A stretch of DNA of 64,000 bases, taken from the NCBI GenBank assembly GCA_900551965.1, contig URYF01000002.1:1-64000 (forward strand), given 5' to 3'. Of this stretch, positions 16,086 to 24,998 are shown one piece after another. The position numbers and the translations under genes were made by a program. This DNA is from an uncultured bacterium. Lineage in GTDB: Bacteria; Cyanobacteriota; Vampirovibrionia; Gastranaerophilales; Gastranaerophilaceae. Positions within the stretch are counted from its first letter, which is position 1. Each line of letters opens with the position of its first letter. The notes under the pieces are model-generated. The model was not told the DNA's origin. It made no database searches and saw only the letters and a program-made list of their open reading frames with translations.

Positions 16086-16829
16086 ATGGCAATATTACCT
16101 ATTAGCAGTGTTAGTGTTAACAAAAATCATAACAGCAAGCCAAGCTTTATGAGCAGATATGATGGTGACACAGAAGGATTAAAAGAAGATTTTCAACCTA
16201 AAAACAGAAATTATGCAAAAGTTCCGGTAGTTTTATTGATGGCAATGACTCCGGGATTGATGGGCGCAAACGAACCTGCAAAAGCCGTTCCGCTGGATAG
16301 CGAAGCATTAACAAATATTATCGCAATGAATACTCAAGCTGAAGAAGAGGCTGAGGCAATAGATTTTATGGTAGCCGCTGCGCAAGCAAAATCTAAATCT
16401 GGCTGGGCAGCATTAGATAATGGTAACTACCAGATTCAATATACTAGAAAAGTTAATGTTAATAACAATAGCTACACTATGTATTTTGTAAAAAATCCAA
16501 AATATACAAAAGAACAAAATGGTGTTGATCATGTGTTCTTCATTAAAGACGGGACAAAATGCAACGACAAATATATGGATCCGCCAACAGTTGGACAGTT
16601 AATTTATCATAAACCTTCTAATGGTACGGAATTTTGCGGAATATTTGTGCCGCAGAAGATTACAGATAAAGACGGGAACTTTAAAGGAACATTGTATAGA
16701 GAATTCCGCCTGGATGATGATACTGCAAATAAAATTATTGAACTAATCGCAAATGATGGTTGGAAGAATAAAACCATTATAAAATTTAAAGAAACTTTAT
16801 CCCCTAAGATAATGGAATCTTATGAATAA
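16086..16829 (+). CDS. unknown protein with N-terminal tag-like segment and single membrane segment
   Basis: The protein has 247 residues. A 40-residue polar N-terminus contains K-P-S-F-M-S (about 18-23), loosely like the VSFSG tag. A hydrophobic stretch follows at about 45-60 (P-V-V-L-L-M-A-M-T-P-G-L-M-G), then N-E-P-A-K-A, which could be a cleavage site of an unusually late signal sequence. The C-terminal 120 residues are beta-rich and Lys/Tyr-rich (for example Y-T-M-Y-F-V-K-N-P). No family is recognised. It has a consensus promoter, a structured leader and the ribosome site AAAAAGGAGTG, so it is probably well expressed. The large gene downstream starts about 100 bases later. Confidence 0.6.
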   Translation: MAILPISSVSVNKNHNSKPSFMSRYDGDTEGLKEDFQPKNRNYAKVPVVLLMAMTPGLMGANEPAKAVPLDSEALTNIIAMNTQAEEEAEAIDFMVAAAQAKSKSGWAALDNGNYQIQYTRKVNVNNNSYTMYFVKNPKYTKEQNGVDHVFFIKDGTKCNDKYMDPPTVGQLIYHKPSNGTEFCGIFVPQKITDKDGNFKGTLYREFRLDDDTANKIIELIANDGWKNKTIIKFKETLSPKIMESYE

Positions 16830-16930
16830 CAGACTTTATTAAGAATTGTAAAAAATATTTCGCATACTGAAAAAGGGTAATAAAATATTTTTTACATGTT
16901 ATAGTATATAAATTTTAGTTGGAACCTTAT

Positions 16931-19900
16931 ATGGCATTAAAAGTAAATCAGTATAATCTAAAAGAACAATTAGCAGCCCCGCAAACAAGTACCGGGTCTG
17001 CTGATAATGCCATTAAAAAACCTATTAATATGAAAGTTCAAACAAATAACGAACTTGAAAATAAAAATAATACTCTAAAGACTTATATACAATCAGAAGA
17101 ATTTAACAAGCTTGATAAAGAGACTCAACTAAAAGAGTTAAAAGCAAAATTTTACCCAAATTCAACAATTGAAGAAATACAAAAAATTCTGACAACAACA
17201 ATACAAGCAATAAAAACAGAAGAAGCGACCGAAAATCAGATTGAAACCCAGCAAGTTTATGCAGATATTGACGAGCTTAAAGCTAAAGCTAAAAGCGGTG
17301 CTGAATTAACAGAAGAAGAACAGCAAATTATTAAACAGCACGAAGATAATAAGATGCTGATTCCAATTAAAGAGATTATGTCCGAGGAATTCAGCAAAAA
17401 AACTCCTCAAGAGAAAATGTCTGCAATGGCTGATGCGTATTTTTCAAAACACGATAACGAATACAAAAACTTAAAAACGAAAGAAGAAAAAGACCAATAT
17501 CTCAAAACTCAACTTGCAGCATTGAATCAAAAATTAAATGCCGGCAGCAATGAAAAACTTGCAGCTATGAATACCCTGACGTTGCTTCAGTATTCCCATG
17601 AAAAAGCAATCCCATTAAAAGAGTTAGAAAATCTCAATACAAATGACCTGAAAGCCAAGCTTACAGAATACCAATACGCAAAAGCTGAAGAGATGATTAA
17701 CGTTGTTAAATCTAAAACAGAAGGCTTAGAAGGTAAAACTGCATCTGAAAAAATCAGCATATGTGCAGATACAGTACTATCAATGACTGATGATAAATAT
17801 AAGTCATTACCGGAGAATGAAAAAAAACAATACCGTGAAGCAAAAATAGATAAGTTTATGACTGAAGTTGTTGGAGATAGAAACTGGAAATACATATCAG
17901 ATGAAAAAGTTAAAGAAAAAGCTTTAGAAAAATATTTACAAATTGCACAGATTCTATACAAAAATAAATTGTCTATAGCAGACTATAAAAAACTTTCACA
18001 GGCTGAAAAACTAAAAATGGATAGAACCATTCTAAGCGAAGATCCGATTAAAAATGCGAAAGAAATAAAAATACTTAATACTAAACTTGAGCTTATAGAA
18101 GGTATTGAAAAAGATAATATTACAGATAAGGATATCTACGATAAATTGCGCCAGAAAGAAAAAACCGGAAAGCTCAGCGATGAAGAACAAGCAATCCTTA
18201 ACGAATACAAATACAGACGAAGTCTTGGTGACAATTTAGACGATACTTACGGTACTCCGTCAAACCAAATTCAAGCTGCAAAACAAGGTCAAACCGTAGA
18301 AAATTATTTAACGCAAAATATTGATGCAATATTAAATGATGACAGTCTGACTCCTGAACAAAAATATGAAAAAATCCAAGAATTCTATAAAGGTACTGCC
18401 AGAACCGGTGAATGTGATTGGAGCCAAGTTAAAATAATTGATGATGTTCTACGCAAAAACGGATATTCCAACAAAGAAATTCATGCACTTCGTCCTGAAG
18501 GAATCCATTGTCGCCATAGTGCACATGCTATAGCCAGAAATGACGGTAGAACTGCAGGTAAAATCGCCTGTGATGGCGCACACGGTTCTGAAAAAACCAG
18601 AGCTGCAATGCATAAGCTTTCACAAATGGTTCCTGCAAAATTAGATGCTGAACAAGCTGCATCTTTTGGTACAGAAGTAATGCAGGTAAAAGAGCTTCGT
18701 CAGAGTTTCATTACAGGTCAAAACGACAGAACACAGGTCTCCAGAGAAAAAGCAAACGATATTGCTAACAAAATTCTTACATCTGCTGATATTTCAGATG
18801 CATCAAGAGCAACATATACCCAAGAATTCATTACTGATGCAAAACGAAACGGGGCTGAAGAACAGATTTATTTTGGAGAATCTTTATCAAAAATTGAAAA
18901 TGCAGCTGTCACCGAAGGCTTGGCCGCCGCATCAAATTCAGTTGATGAAAGTGTTAGAAGTCAATATAATTCTTATGTTGAGACAGCCGCTAAAAATTAT
19001 CCGCCTGAGCAACAAGCTGCAATTAAAAATGCAATGTCAACCGGCAACATATCTAAAGAGACATTAGCTGACACAACCCCAAGTCCGGTTAATACAACAA
19101 CTCAACCACAAAGAGCCTCAGCACAAGAAAACAAGCCGGCTCCAAGTTCTGCCGCTGCGGCAACTGCAGCTCAAAGAAACAATACGGCAGCAACTAAGCA
19201 GCCTGCAGTAAAAATCCAGACAGCTGATATAGGAACAGTTAAAAACACTACAACTACTACACAAAAAACTGTTCAACAACAAACTGCTTCAAATAATAAT
19301 ACCGTTACAGCGCAAAACTCAGTAAAAACCCAGGAGATAAATGCGGCAACAGAAAAAAGGCAGCTTGAAGCCAAACGGGATGCAGCTGCAGAAAATGCAC
19401 TAAATACAGCAGAAACAATAAAAAAATCTGTTGCAGAAGACAGCTTAAAAATTGCAAAAGATATATCTCAAGAAGCTTCAGAAGAAGTTGTTAATACACT
19501 TGCTGAGGAAAAAAGCATTACTGAAATTGAACGTCAAAAAGTTATAGAAAAACTCTCAAAAGCAAGCTCTATTACAGAACTATACAGCATTATTACAAGC
19601 TTGGGCAGAAAAGCCCAGGATATTTTCCTTGATAAAATTTCAAAATCCCAATACGTAAATGAATTTATCAACGGAATAAGCGACACATCTGTACTGCAAA
19701 AGCTTTATGATACCTGTGGTTCAGACTCTACCAAAAGAGAACTTTTAGCTAAAATGAGCGACAGAATTTACAAATTGCTTGAAGATGACAAAATTTCTGA
19801 TTTCAATTTGGGTGCAGTTGATCACAAAATTATACGAAATTTCCTAGCTGCAAATGTCAGCTCTATGAGTAATACAAGATTTTCACGATATCTTCAGTAT

Positions 19901-20425
19901 CTGCCGTTTGATGAACGTGAAAAGCTCACAGAAATGCGCAACAAAGCAAGAGGAATTACCCAGGACAACCAAGCAAATACTACATCTCAAGCAACAGAAC
20001 AGAAACCTGTACAAACTCAAGCTAACAAAAAACAAGATGAGTTGAACCCTGTTCAAACAACAAAACCTAAACTAGCAGCAAATGAAATGAGAAAAACTCT
20101 TGCTGACGGTACTATAATCACAAGAGAAGGCACAACTTTTGGCGCTATCAGCGGAAAAGAAGATTCATACAGAGTTGTTACAAAACAAGAACAACAAGAA
20201 GGTAACCCTATCGGCATGAATGATGAAATCTTAACGCCGGGTTCTGAAGAATGGAAACGCAAATACAACAAACAGCACCAAGCGCCACCAGCTACAGCAT
20301 TCACAATGGCTGCAATGTCTGAAGAAGATGAAGAGTTCGGAGTTCCGTTTGGATCAACAAAAGTCAGCAACCGCTTAAAAATTAATAAGAAATTCCCGCC
20401 GCAAGGTTTTAGATTTAATGCTTAA
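16931..20425 (+). CDS. giant coiled-coil/low-complexity protein of unknown function
   Basis: The protein has about 1164 residues if it starts at the ATG at 16931; a TTG at 16919 is possible but the GGAAC just before 16931 fits the ATG better. There is no signal peptide or membrane span. Residues about 40-450 are Lys/Glu-rich helix with recurring L-K-(E/A)-K and L-T-E-E-E-Q blocks, probably repeats. Residues about 490-560 are a conserved-looking globular stretch with C-R-H-S-A-H-A-I-A-R. Residues about 700-800 are a Thr/Ala/Gln linker. A second helical part (about 810-1000) is followed by a Q/T-rich linker and a C-terminal domain around L-A-D-G-T-I-I-T-R-E-G. It may be a cytoskeletal or surface scaffold; this is speculation. 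Confidence 0.6.
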   Translation: MALKVNQYNLKEQLAAPQTSTGSADNAIKKPINMKVQTNNELENKNNTLKTYIQSEEFNKLDKETQLKELKAKFYPNSTIEEIQKILTTTIQAIKTEEATENQIETQQVYADIDELKAKAKSGAELTEEEQQIIKQHEDNKMLIPIKEIMSEEFSKKTPQEKMSAMADAYFSKHDNEYKNLKTKEEKDQYLKTQLAALNQKLNAGSNEKLAAMNTLTLLQYSHEKAIPLKELENLNTNDLKAKLTEYQYAKAEEMINVVKSKTEGLEGKTASEKISICADTVLSMTDDKYKSLPENEKKQYREAKIDKFMTEVVGDRNWKYISDEKVKEKALEKYLQIAQILYKNKLSIADYKKLSQAEKLKMDRTILSEDPIKNAKEIKILNTKLELIEGIEKDNITDKDIYDKLRQKEKTGKLSDEEQAILNEYKYRRSLGDNLDDTYGTPSNQIQAAKQGQTVENYLTQNIDAILNDDSLTPEQKYEKIQEFYKGTARTGECDWSQVKIIDDVLRKNGYSNKEIHALRPEGIHCRHSAHAIARNDGRTAGKIACDGAHGSEKTRAAMHKLSQMVPAKLDAEQAASFGTEVMQVKELRQSFITGQNDRTQVSREKANDIANKILTSADISDASRATYTQEFITDAKRNGAEEQIYFGESLSKIENAAVTEGLAAASNSVDESVRSQYNSYVETAAKNYPPEQQAAIKNAMSTGNISKETLADTTPSPVNTTTQPQRASAQENKPAPSSAAAATAAQRNNTAATKQPAVKIQTADIGTVKNTTTTTQKTVQQQTASNNNTVTAQNSVKTQEINAATEKRQLEAKRDAAAENALNTAETIKKSVAEDSLKIAKDISQEASEEVVNTLAEEKSITEIERQKVIEKLSKASSITELYSIITSLGRKAQDIFLDKISKSQYVNEFINGISDTSVLQKLYDTCGSDSTKRELLAKMSDRIYKLLEDDKISDFNLGAVDHKIIRNFLAANVSSMSNTRFSRYLQYLPFDEREKLTEMRNKARGITQDNQANTTSQATEQKPVQTQANKKQDELNPVQTTKPKLAANEMRKTLADGTIITREGTTFGAISGKEDSYRVVTKQEQQEGNPIGMNDEILTPGSEEWKRKYNKQHQAPPATAFTMAAMSEEDEEFGVPFGSTKVSNRLKINKKFPPQGFRFNA

Positions 20426-20436
20426 AATTTGCGGGA

Positions 20437-20539
20437 GTTATATACATGTTTCCACCAACATAAAATCTTCCGGACTGCTTCGCTGTCGCTTGTTGTGACG
20501 TGCGTTTTTTCATTTAGTGAAGTCTGGTATATAAGTCCC
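20437..20539 (-). repeat. dispersed intergenic repeat, copy A
   Basis: A segment of about 103 bases, given as minus because it is inverted relative to copy B at 62359-62522. A 33-base core (20487-20519) is identical to 62379-62411, and the flanks match on both sides, from GGGACTT... to ...ACATGTATATAAC. It lies between the giant gene and ispH with no ORF. This copy lacks the 62-base insertion seen in copy B and is probably the ancestral form. Confidence 0.8.
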
Positions 20540-20632
20540 GAATTTGCAATGTTGCTTTTTTAAATATTTTATGTTGTAATTGAAGTACAGCAGGTTTTCC
20601 TGCGAGTTCAAACGAAAGAAGACAATTACAAA

Positions 20633-21496
20633 TTGCCGAAAGAAATTAAATTAGCTAAATTTGCAGGTTTTTGCTACGGTGTAAAAAGAGCCGTTGAAAC
20701 TGTTAAAAAATTAAAAGCAGAAAATCCCGACAAAAATATTTGTGTGCTTGGTGAACTTATTCACAACACACAGGTCATTGAAGAGTTGAATAATTTGGGA
20801 ATAAAGTCATTATCAGAGTTACCTGAAAAAGGGAACGGAATTTGTGTTGTCAGAAGCCACGGCGAAAGTCCGGAAGTTTTTGAAAAAATAAAAAATGCCG
20901 GATTTGAAGTTTATGACCTTACTTGCCCTGATGTTAAAAAAGTTCAGCAAAAAGCAATTGAATTAGCAAAAGATGAATATTATCTTGTTATCGTCGGAAA
21001 AGCCAAACACCCTGAAGTCATTGCAATTCGAGCTAACGCTGTTCAATACAGCAGCAATGTGATTGTTGCAGATTCTGTTGAGCAATTAAGACCGTTTGAA
21101 AAAGAATTAAAAACCCACAAAAAAATCGGAGTTGTTGTTCAAACAACGCAAATGATTTCGACATTGAATGATATTATAAAATACCTTACACCGATATCAA
21201 AAGAATTACATATAGCAAATACAATCTGTCAAAGTACTTCAATGCGTCAGACAGAAGCCAAAGAACTGGCTAAAGAAAGCGATCTTATGATTGTTGTAGG
21301 TTCTAAACAAAGCGCAAACACAACTCATTTAGCAGAAATTTTAAAAGATATAACAAATACTATTCATATCGAAACAGATGAAGAATTAGAAAAATATGAA
21401 GATTTAATAAAAAACTCACAAAAAATTTCAATAACAGCAGGAGCTTCAACTCCGCAAAATATAATTGAAAAAGTTATTGAAAGAATCGAAAAATAA
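20633..21496 (+). CDS. ispH: 4-hydroxy-3-methylbut-2-enyl diphosphate reductase
   Basis: The protein has 287 residues, a normal length for the enzyme. The three cysteines that hold the iron-sulfur cluster are C14 (A-G-F-C-Y-G-V-K-R-A-V), C98 (L-T-C-P-D-V) and C199 (N-T-I-C-Q-S-T). The conserved histidines lie in I-H-N, R-S-H-G-E and A-K-H-P-E-V. It makes IPP and DMAPP in the last step of the MEP isoprenoid pathway. The start appears to be TTG at 20633, which gives the usual short N-terminus; AAAGAAGA lies upstream and no in-frame ATG fits. It is followed by rpsA at 52 bases, an ispH-rpsA order also seen in other bacteria. Confidence 0.93.
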   Translation: MPKEIKLAKFAGFCYGVKRAVETVKKLKAENPDKNICVLGELIHNTQVIEELNNLGIKSLSELPEKGNGICVVRSHGESPEVFEKIKNAGFEVYDLTCPDVKKVQQKAIELAKDEYYLVIVGKAKHPEVIAIRANAVQYSSNVIVADSVEQLRPFEKELKTHKKIGVVVQTTQMISTLNDIIKYLTPISKELHIANTICQSTSMRQTEAKELAKESDLMIVVGSKQSANTTHLAEILKDITNTIHIETDEELEKYEDLIKNSQKISITAGASTPQNIIEKVIERIEK

Positions 21497-21548
21497 CAGA
21501 GGACAGTCAACCTCTATAAAAATAAAATAAAGAAAAGGAGAATAAAAA

Positions 21549-22622
21549 ATGACACAAGCAACATTAGATGAATTTGAAAAGTTATTAGAAGAAAGCTTTT
21601 CAAGCAGCCATTCAGTAGCTGATATCGTAGAAGGTACAGTATTGAAAAAAGACCAAGACGGTTACTTGGTAAGCGTAAGAGGAGCTAAAACAGAAGCTTT
21701 CTTACCTAACAAAGAAATCTCATCAGCTGAAGAAGCTGCACCGTTAGAAATTGGCGATGTTAAAGAATTCTACGTTCTAAAAGAAGAACACGACGAAGAC
21801 GGTATGTTATTATCATTAAAAAGACTTGCATTTGCTCAAGCTTGGGCTCAACTTAACGATGCTAAAGTTCAAGGCGATACAATCCTTGCAAAAGTTGTTT
21901 CAGTTGTTAAAGGCGGTGTTTTGGTTGACGTTGCAGACCTTAAAGGTTTCATTCCGTCATCACAGCTCAGAACAGGTACACCATTTGACGGCTTATTAGA
22001 CCAAAAAATCGAAGTTAAAGTTTTGGAAGCTGATCCTAAGAAAAACAAACTTATCTTATCTCAAAGACAAGCTGTTGCGGAACAAAGAGATCAAGTTGTT
22101 GATAATATCTTAGCTTCATTAGAAGAAGAACAAATTGTTAAAGGTGAAGTTGTACGAATCGCTGATTTCGGAGCATTCGTTGACATCAACGGTATTGACG
22201 GTTTACTTCCTATCTCCGAAATTTCTTGGCAGAGAATTAAACACCCTTCAGATGTTATTTCTTTAGGCGAAACTTTAGAAGTTAAAATTATCAAAATTGA
22301 TAACGAATTGAAAAGAATTTCATTGTCATTGAAAAGAATGGGCGAAGATCCATGGCAGCAAATCGAAGGTCAATTCTCAGAAGGTCAGGTAATCACTGGT
22401 ACTGTAAATAAAGTTACAGGATTTGGTGCATTCATCAACATCTTCCCTGGCGTTGAAGCTTTATTACCGGTTTCTGAAATGGCTGAAGAAAACGTTAATC
22501 CGTTCAACAAATTTAAAGTTGGCGACAGCGTAGAAGTTCTTATCAAGAAATTCACGCCGCAAGAACACAGAATTGCGTTGAGCATCAAAGATATGAACAA
22601 AGAAGAAGAAGCTGCTGAATAA
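21549..22622 (+). CDS. rpsA: 30S ribosomal protein S1
   Basis: The protein has 357 residues, with four S1 RNA-binding domains at about 24-92, 108-173, 195-262 and 279-349. The last two have the classic G-x-V-x-x-I/V-x-x-F-G-A-F-V/I core. Four domains (E. coli S1 has six) fits the shorter S1 proteins of Cyanobacteria and Firmicutes. It binds mRNA leaders on the small subunit; such a protein is of interest where many mRNAs seem leaderless. The start has AAAAGGAGAA upstream, codon use looks like a highly expressed gene, and a strong terminator follows at 22641. Confidence 0.92.
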   Translation: MTQATLDEFEKLLEESFSSSHSVADIVEGTVLKKDQDGYLVSVRGAKTEAFLPNKEISSAEEAAPLEIGDVKEFYVLKEEHDEDGMLLSLKRLAFAQAWAQLNDAKVQGDTILAKVVSVVKGGVLVDVADLKGFIPSSQLRTGTPFDGLLDQKIEVKVLEADPKKNKLILSQRQAVAEQRDQVVDNILASLEEEQIVKGEVVRIADFGAFVDINGIDGLLPISEISWQRIKHPSDVISLGETLEVKIIKIDNELKRISLSLKRMGEDPWQQIEGQFSEGQVITGTVNKVTGFGAFINIFPGVEALLPVSEMAEENVNPFNKFKVGDSVEVLIKKFTPQEHRIALSIKDMNKEEEAAE

Positions 22623-22640
22623 GCAAGTTATAATCTTTTA

Positions 22641-22670
22641 AAAACCGGCTCTTAAAAAGAGCCGGTTTTT
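22641..22670 (+). terminator. intrinsic terminator after rpsA
   Basis: A 12-base-pair stem (22641-22652 with 22658-22669 or one base less) around a five-base A-rich loop ends in a T run. It begins 18 bases after the rpsA stop. Confidence 0.9.
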
Positions 22671-22707
22671 GTTAGCAAAAAACATTTTGTTTGAACTTAA
22701 AATACAC

Positions 22708-23319
22708 ATGAACAAAATAACTAAATTTAAACAATATTTAACAACACCATCAAAATGCTTTATTCCAAAATGTAAAGCCCATTGCTGCATAAATGCCCCT
22801 TTACCGGAGGGTTTTTTACCAAAACACAAAGATAAAATTCAAAGACAGATTTTTGGTAGCTTTAATATGGGACAGAACGACCCGCGAGATACTTATAATT
22901 CAATAATTTACAGTACCCGCCCAATTATTTTCATCGGCTATGATCAAGATCATAAAATGATTGCAACTATCTCAAAAGAAATGATAGAAGAATTGAACAT
23001 TAAGAGTATGGAAGATGTCTACAATCTTTTAAATAGGTATGAAGCTGAAGAAATTTATAACTATTGTCCGTTTATAAAATCAGATGCTAGCTGTAGTGTT
23101 TACAAGGATCGTCCGCCAATATGCAGAGATTTTGGCTCAACTTCACTAAAAGTAGATCAATGTCCCCAAAAAAGCACACCACTTGAAATATACAAATATA
23201 ACATTTCGCTATACTTTGAAGCCTTGAAAGAAACCCCAAAACAAATGTACAAAGACTTAAAAACCATATCAGTAAAAATAAAACAACTATTTTCAAAAGG
23301 TTCAACACAAAACACATAA
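22708..23319 (+). CDS. YkgJ-family cysteine cluster protein
   Basis: About 203 residues from the ATG at 22708. An upstream in-frame TTG at 22669 lies inside the rpsA terminator and is unlikely. The family pattern of spaced cysteines is clear: C-x5-C-x3-C-C near the N-terminus and Y-C-P-F-I then S-C-S-V-Y-K-D-R-P-P-I-C-R-D-F. These proteins are thought to bind zinc or an iron-sulfur cluster; the biochemical role is not established. A TAAAAT lies just before the ATG, so the message may have almost no leader. It ends 72 bases before nusB. Confidence 0.8.
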   Translation: MNKITKFKQYLTTPSKCFIPKCKAHCCINAPLPEGFLPKHKDKIQRQIFGSFNMGQNDPRDTYNSIIYSTRPIIFIGYDQDHKMIATISKEMIEELNIKSMEDVYNLLNRYEAEEIYNYCPFIKSDASCSVYKDRPPICRDFGSTSLKVDQCPQKSTPLEIYKYNISLYFEALKETPKQMYKDLKTISVKIKQLFSKGSTQNT

Positions 23320-23352
23320 TCCTTGTTGTAAATTTTTTTTCATGGTAGCATA

Positions 23353-23375
23353 TTTTCATATATAAGATATGAAAA
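23353..23375. promoter_or_regulatory. perfect inverted repeat upstream of nusB
   Basis: A 9-base perfect inverted repeat TTTTCATAT / ATATGAAAA with a five-base spacer lies just before the GAGGT ribosome site of nusB. TTGTAA (23326-23331) and CATATT (23349-23354) may form the promoter, which would place the repeat over the transcription start, where an operator or 5' hairpin would act. Confidence 0.4.
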
Positions 23376-23391
23376 ATTAAGAGGTAAAAAT

Positions 23392-24051
23392 ATGCAAGCC
23401 CGCAGAGCAGCCAGAGAATTGGCATTTATATTATTTTCACAATTTGACAAAAAAATTACAACATATTCTAAAGAAAATTTAGACGATATAATTCTAAAAT
23501 CAGTTAGAATTTTATCAAGCAGCGCCAGCGATGATTTAAAGATTTCGCTGGGCGCCTTAATTGATATGAAAAACAAAATTGATGATTACGAAGCTGAGCA
23601 CGAAATAAACCTAAACAGACCTTTAGAGGCTGCAAATATTCCGGTACCGCTTCCTATGACATCAGATATTACCGGCAGAATTGATGAGATGATAGAAGTT
23701 GCAGAAAAAGCCCTTTTAGCTTTAGAAATTGCCGAATTTACAACTCTTGAATCCCAAAATGATGTAAAAAATTATGCAATCAAAATCGCTGAAACTTTCC
23801 AAAAAAACAACGAAGAAATTGATGCTATTATTAAAAAATATTCAACAGGTTGGGATTTTGACAGACTTGTAAAAATGGATAAAGATATTTTGAGAATCGC
23901 TCTATCAGAACTTTTATACATTGAAGAAACTCCAATGAAAGTCGTTGTTGATGAAGCCTTAGAACTTGCTAAAAAATATTCAACTGATGACAGCGCATCA
24001 TTTATTAATGGAGTTTTAGCAAAAGTTATTGTTGATAAAGGGATAAAATAA
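23392..24051 (+). CDS. nusB: transcription antitermination factor NusB
   Basis: The protein has 219 residues. The N-terminus (M-Q-A-R-R-A-A-R-E-L-A-F-I-L-F) and the C-terminal half (about 130-215: W-D-F-D-R-L-V-K-M-D-K-D-I-L-R-I-A, then V-V-V-D-E-A-L-E-L-A-K-K-Y-S and F-I-N-G-V-L) are typical of NusB. It is longer than the usual 140-160 residues because of an insert at about 40-110. NusB binds boxA RNA with NusE and helps transcribe rRNA operons. It is followed by ftsY (13 bases) and an mpaA-like gene, probably one operon. Confidence 0.9.
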   Translation: MQARRAARELAFILFSQFDKKITTYSKENLDDIILKSVRILSSSASDDLKISLGALIDMKNKIDDYEAEHEINLNRPLEAANIPVPLPMTSDITGRIDEMIEVAEKALLALEIAEFTTLESQNDVKNYAIKIAETFQKNNEEIDAIIKKYSTGWDFDRLVKMDKDILRIALSELLYIEETPMKVVVDEALELAKKYSTDDSASFINGVLAKVIVDKGIK

Positions 24052-24064
24052 ACCCAGGAATATT

Positions 24065-24985
24065 ATGTTCGGATTCATAAAAGATAAATTTGAAAACTTT
24101 AAACAGACAGTTACAAATACAACAAAATCACTTGTCGAAAATGTACTGTCAAATGTTGATGAATCCGAAGAACAATTTTCTAAATTTGCGCTTGATGATA
24201 TTGAAGACACATTAATTAGTGCGGATTTGGGAGTTGATTATGCTGCAGAATTAGTTGACAGCCTTAGAGCAAAAAAGAATGCCAAACCTTCTGAATTAAA
24301 AGACTACCTTAAAACAGAGTTTAGACAAACACTACAACAAGCCGGTTCTACAGAGTTAAACTATAAAGAAAATGAATTAAATATCTATTTTATCGCAGGG
24401 GTTAACGGTGCCGGGAAAACAACACTTATTGCAAAAATGGCATATAGGTTTAAGCAAGAAGGTAAAAAAGTATTAATTGCAGCTGGTGATACTTTTAGGG
24501 CTGCTGCTGAAGAGCAGCTTAATATCTGGTCTGAGAGAGCCGGAGCAGATATTGTAAGACGCGATAAAGCGGATCCGGCATCTGTTGTTTACGAAGCTAT
24601 TCAAAAAGCAAAAAAAGAAAATTATGATGTTATTTTAATAGATACAGCAGGCAGACTGCAAAATAAATTCAACCTTATGGAAGAATTAAAAAAGATTAAG
24701 ACAGTAATCGACAAACAAGCTCCGGAATCATTAAGAGAAAGTATTCTTGTAATAGATGCCAATACAGGTCAAAACGGATTACAGCAGGCTAAAGTTTTTG
24801 CTCAAGCCGTTAATATTACATCTGCAGCACTTACGAAGCTTGATGGCAGTGCAAAAGGCGCAATAATTATAGCCATAGCTAAAGAAATGAAATTACCGGT
24901 CAAGCTTGTCGGTGTAGGTGAAAAAATGGAAGACTTAAAAGCTTTTGACCCTGAAGATTTTATTAACGCATTGTTTGAAAATTAA
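24065..24985 (+). CDS. ftsY: signal recognition particle receptor FtsY
   Basis: The protein has 306 residues, the short NG form without the long acidic A domain. The N domain covers about 1-100. The G domain has G1 G-V-N-G-A-G-K-T-T-L (about 113-122), the D-T-F-R-A-A-A-E-E-Q-L motif, G3 D-T-A-G-R-L-Q and G4 T-K-L-D-G-S-A-K-G. It docks the SRP-ribosome complex at the inner membrane for co-translational insertion. The final D-P-E-D-F-I-N-A-L-F is typical. It lies between nusB and the amidase gene in a tight cluster. Confidence 0.95.
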   Translation: MFGFIKDKFENFKQTVTNTTKSLVENVLSNVDESEEQFSKFALDDIEDTLISADLGVDYAAELVDSLRAKKNAKPSELKDYLKTEFRQTLQQAGSTELNYKENELNIYFIAGVNGAGKTTLIAKMAYRFKQEGKKVLIAAGDTFRAAAEEQLNIWSERAGADIVRRDKADPASVVYEAIQKAKKENYDVILIDTAGRLQNKFNLMEELKKIKTVIDKQAPESLRESILVIDANTGQNGLQQAKVFAQAVNITSAALTKLDGSAKGAIIIAIAKEMKLPVKLVGVGEKMEDLKAFDPEDFINALFEN

Positions 24986-24998
24986 GAAAGTCTGCTTC

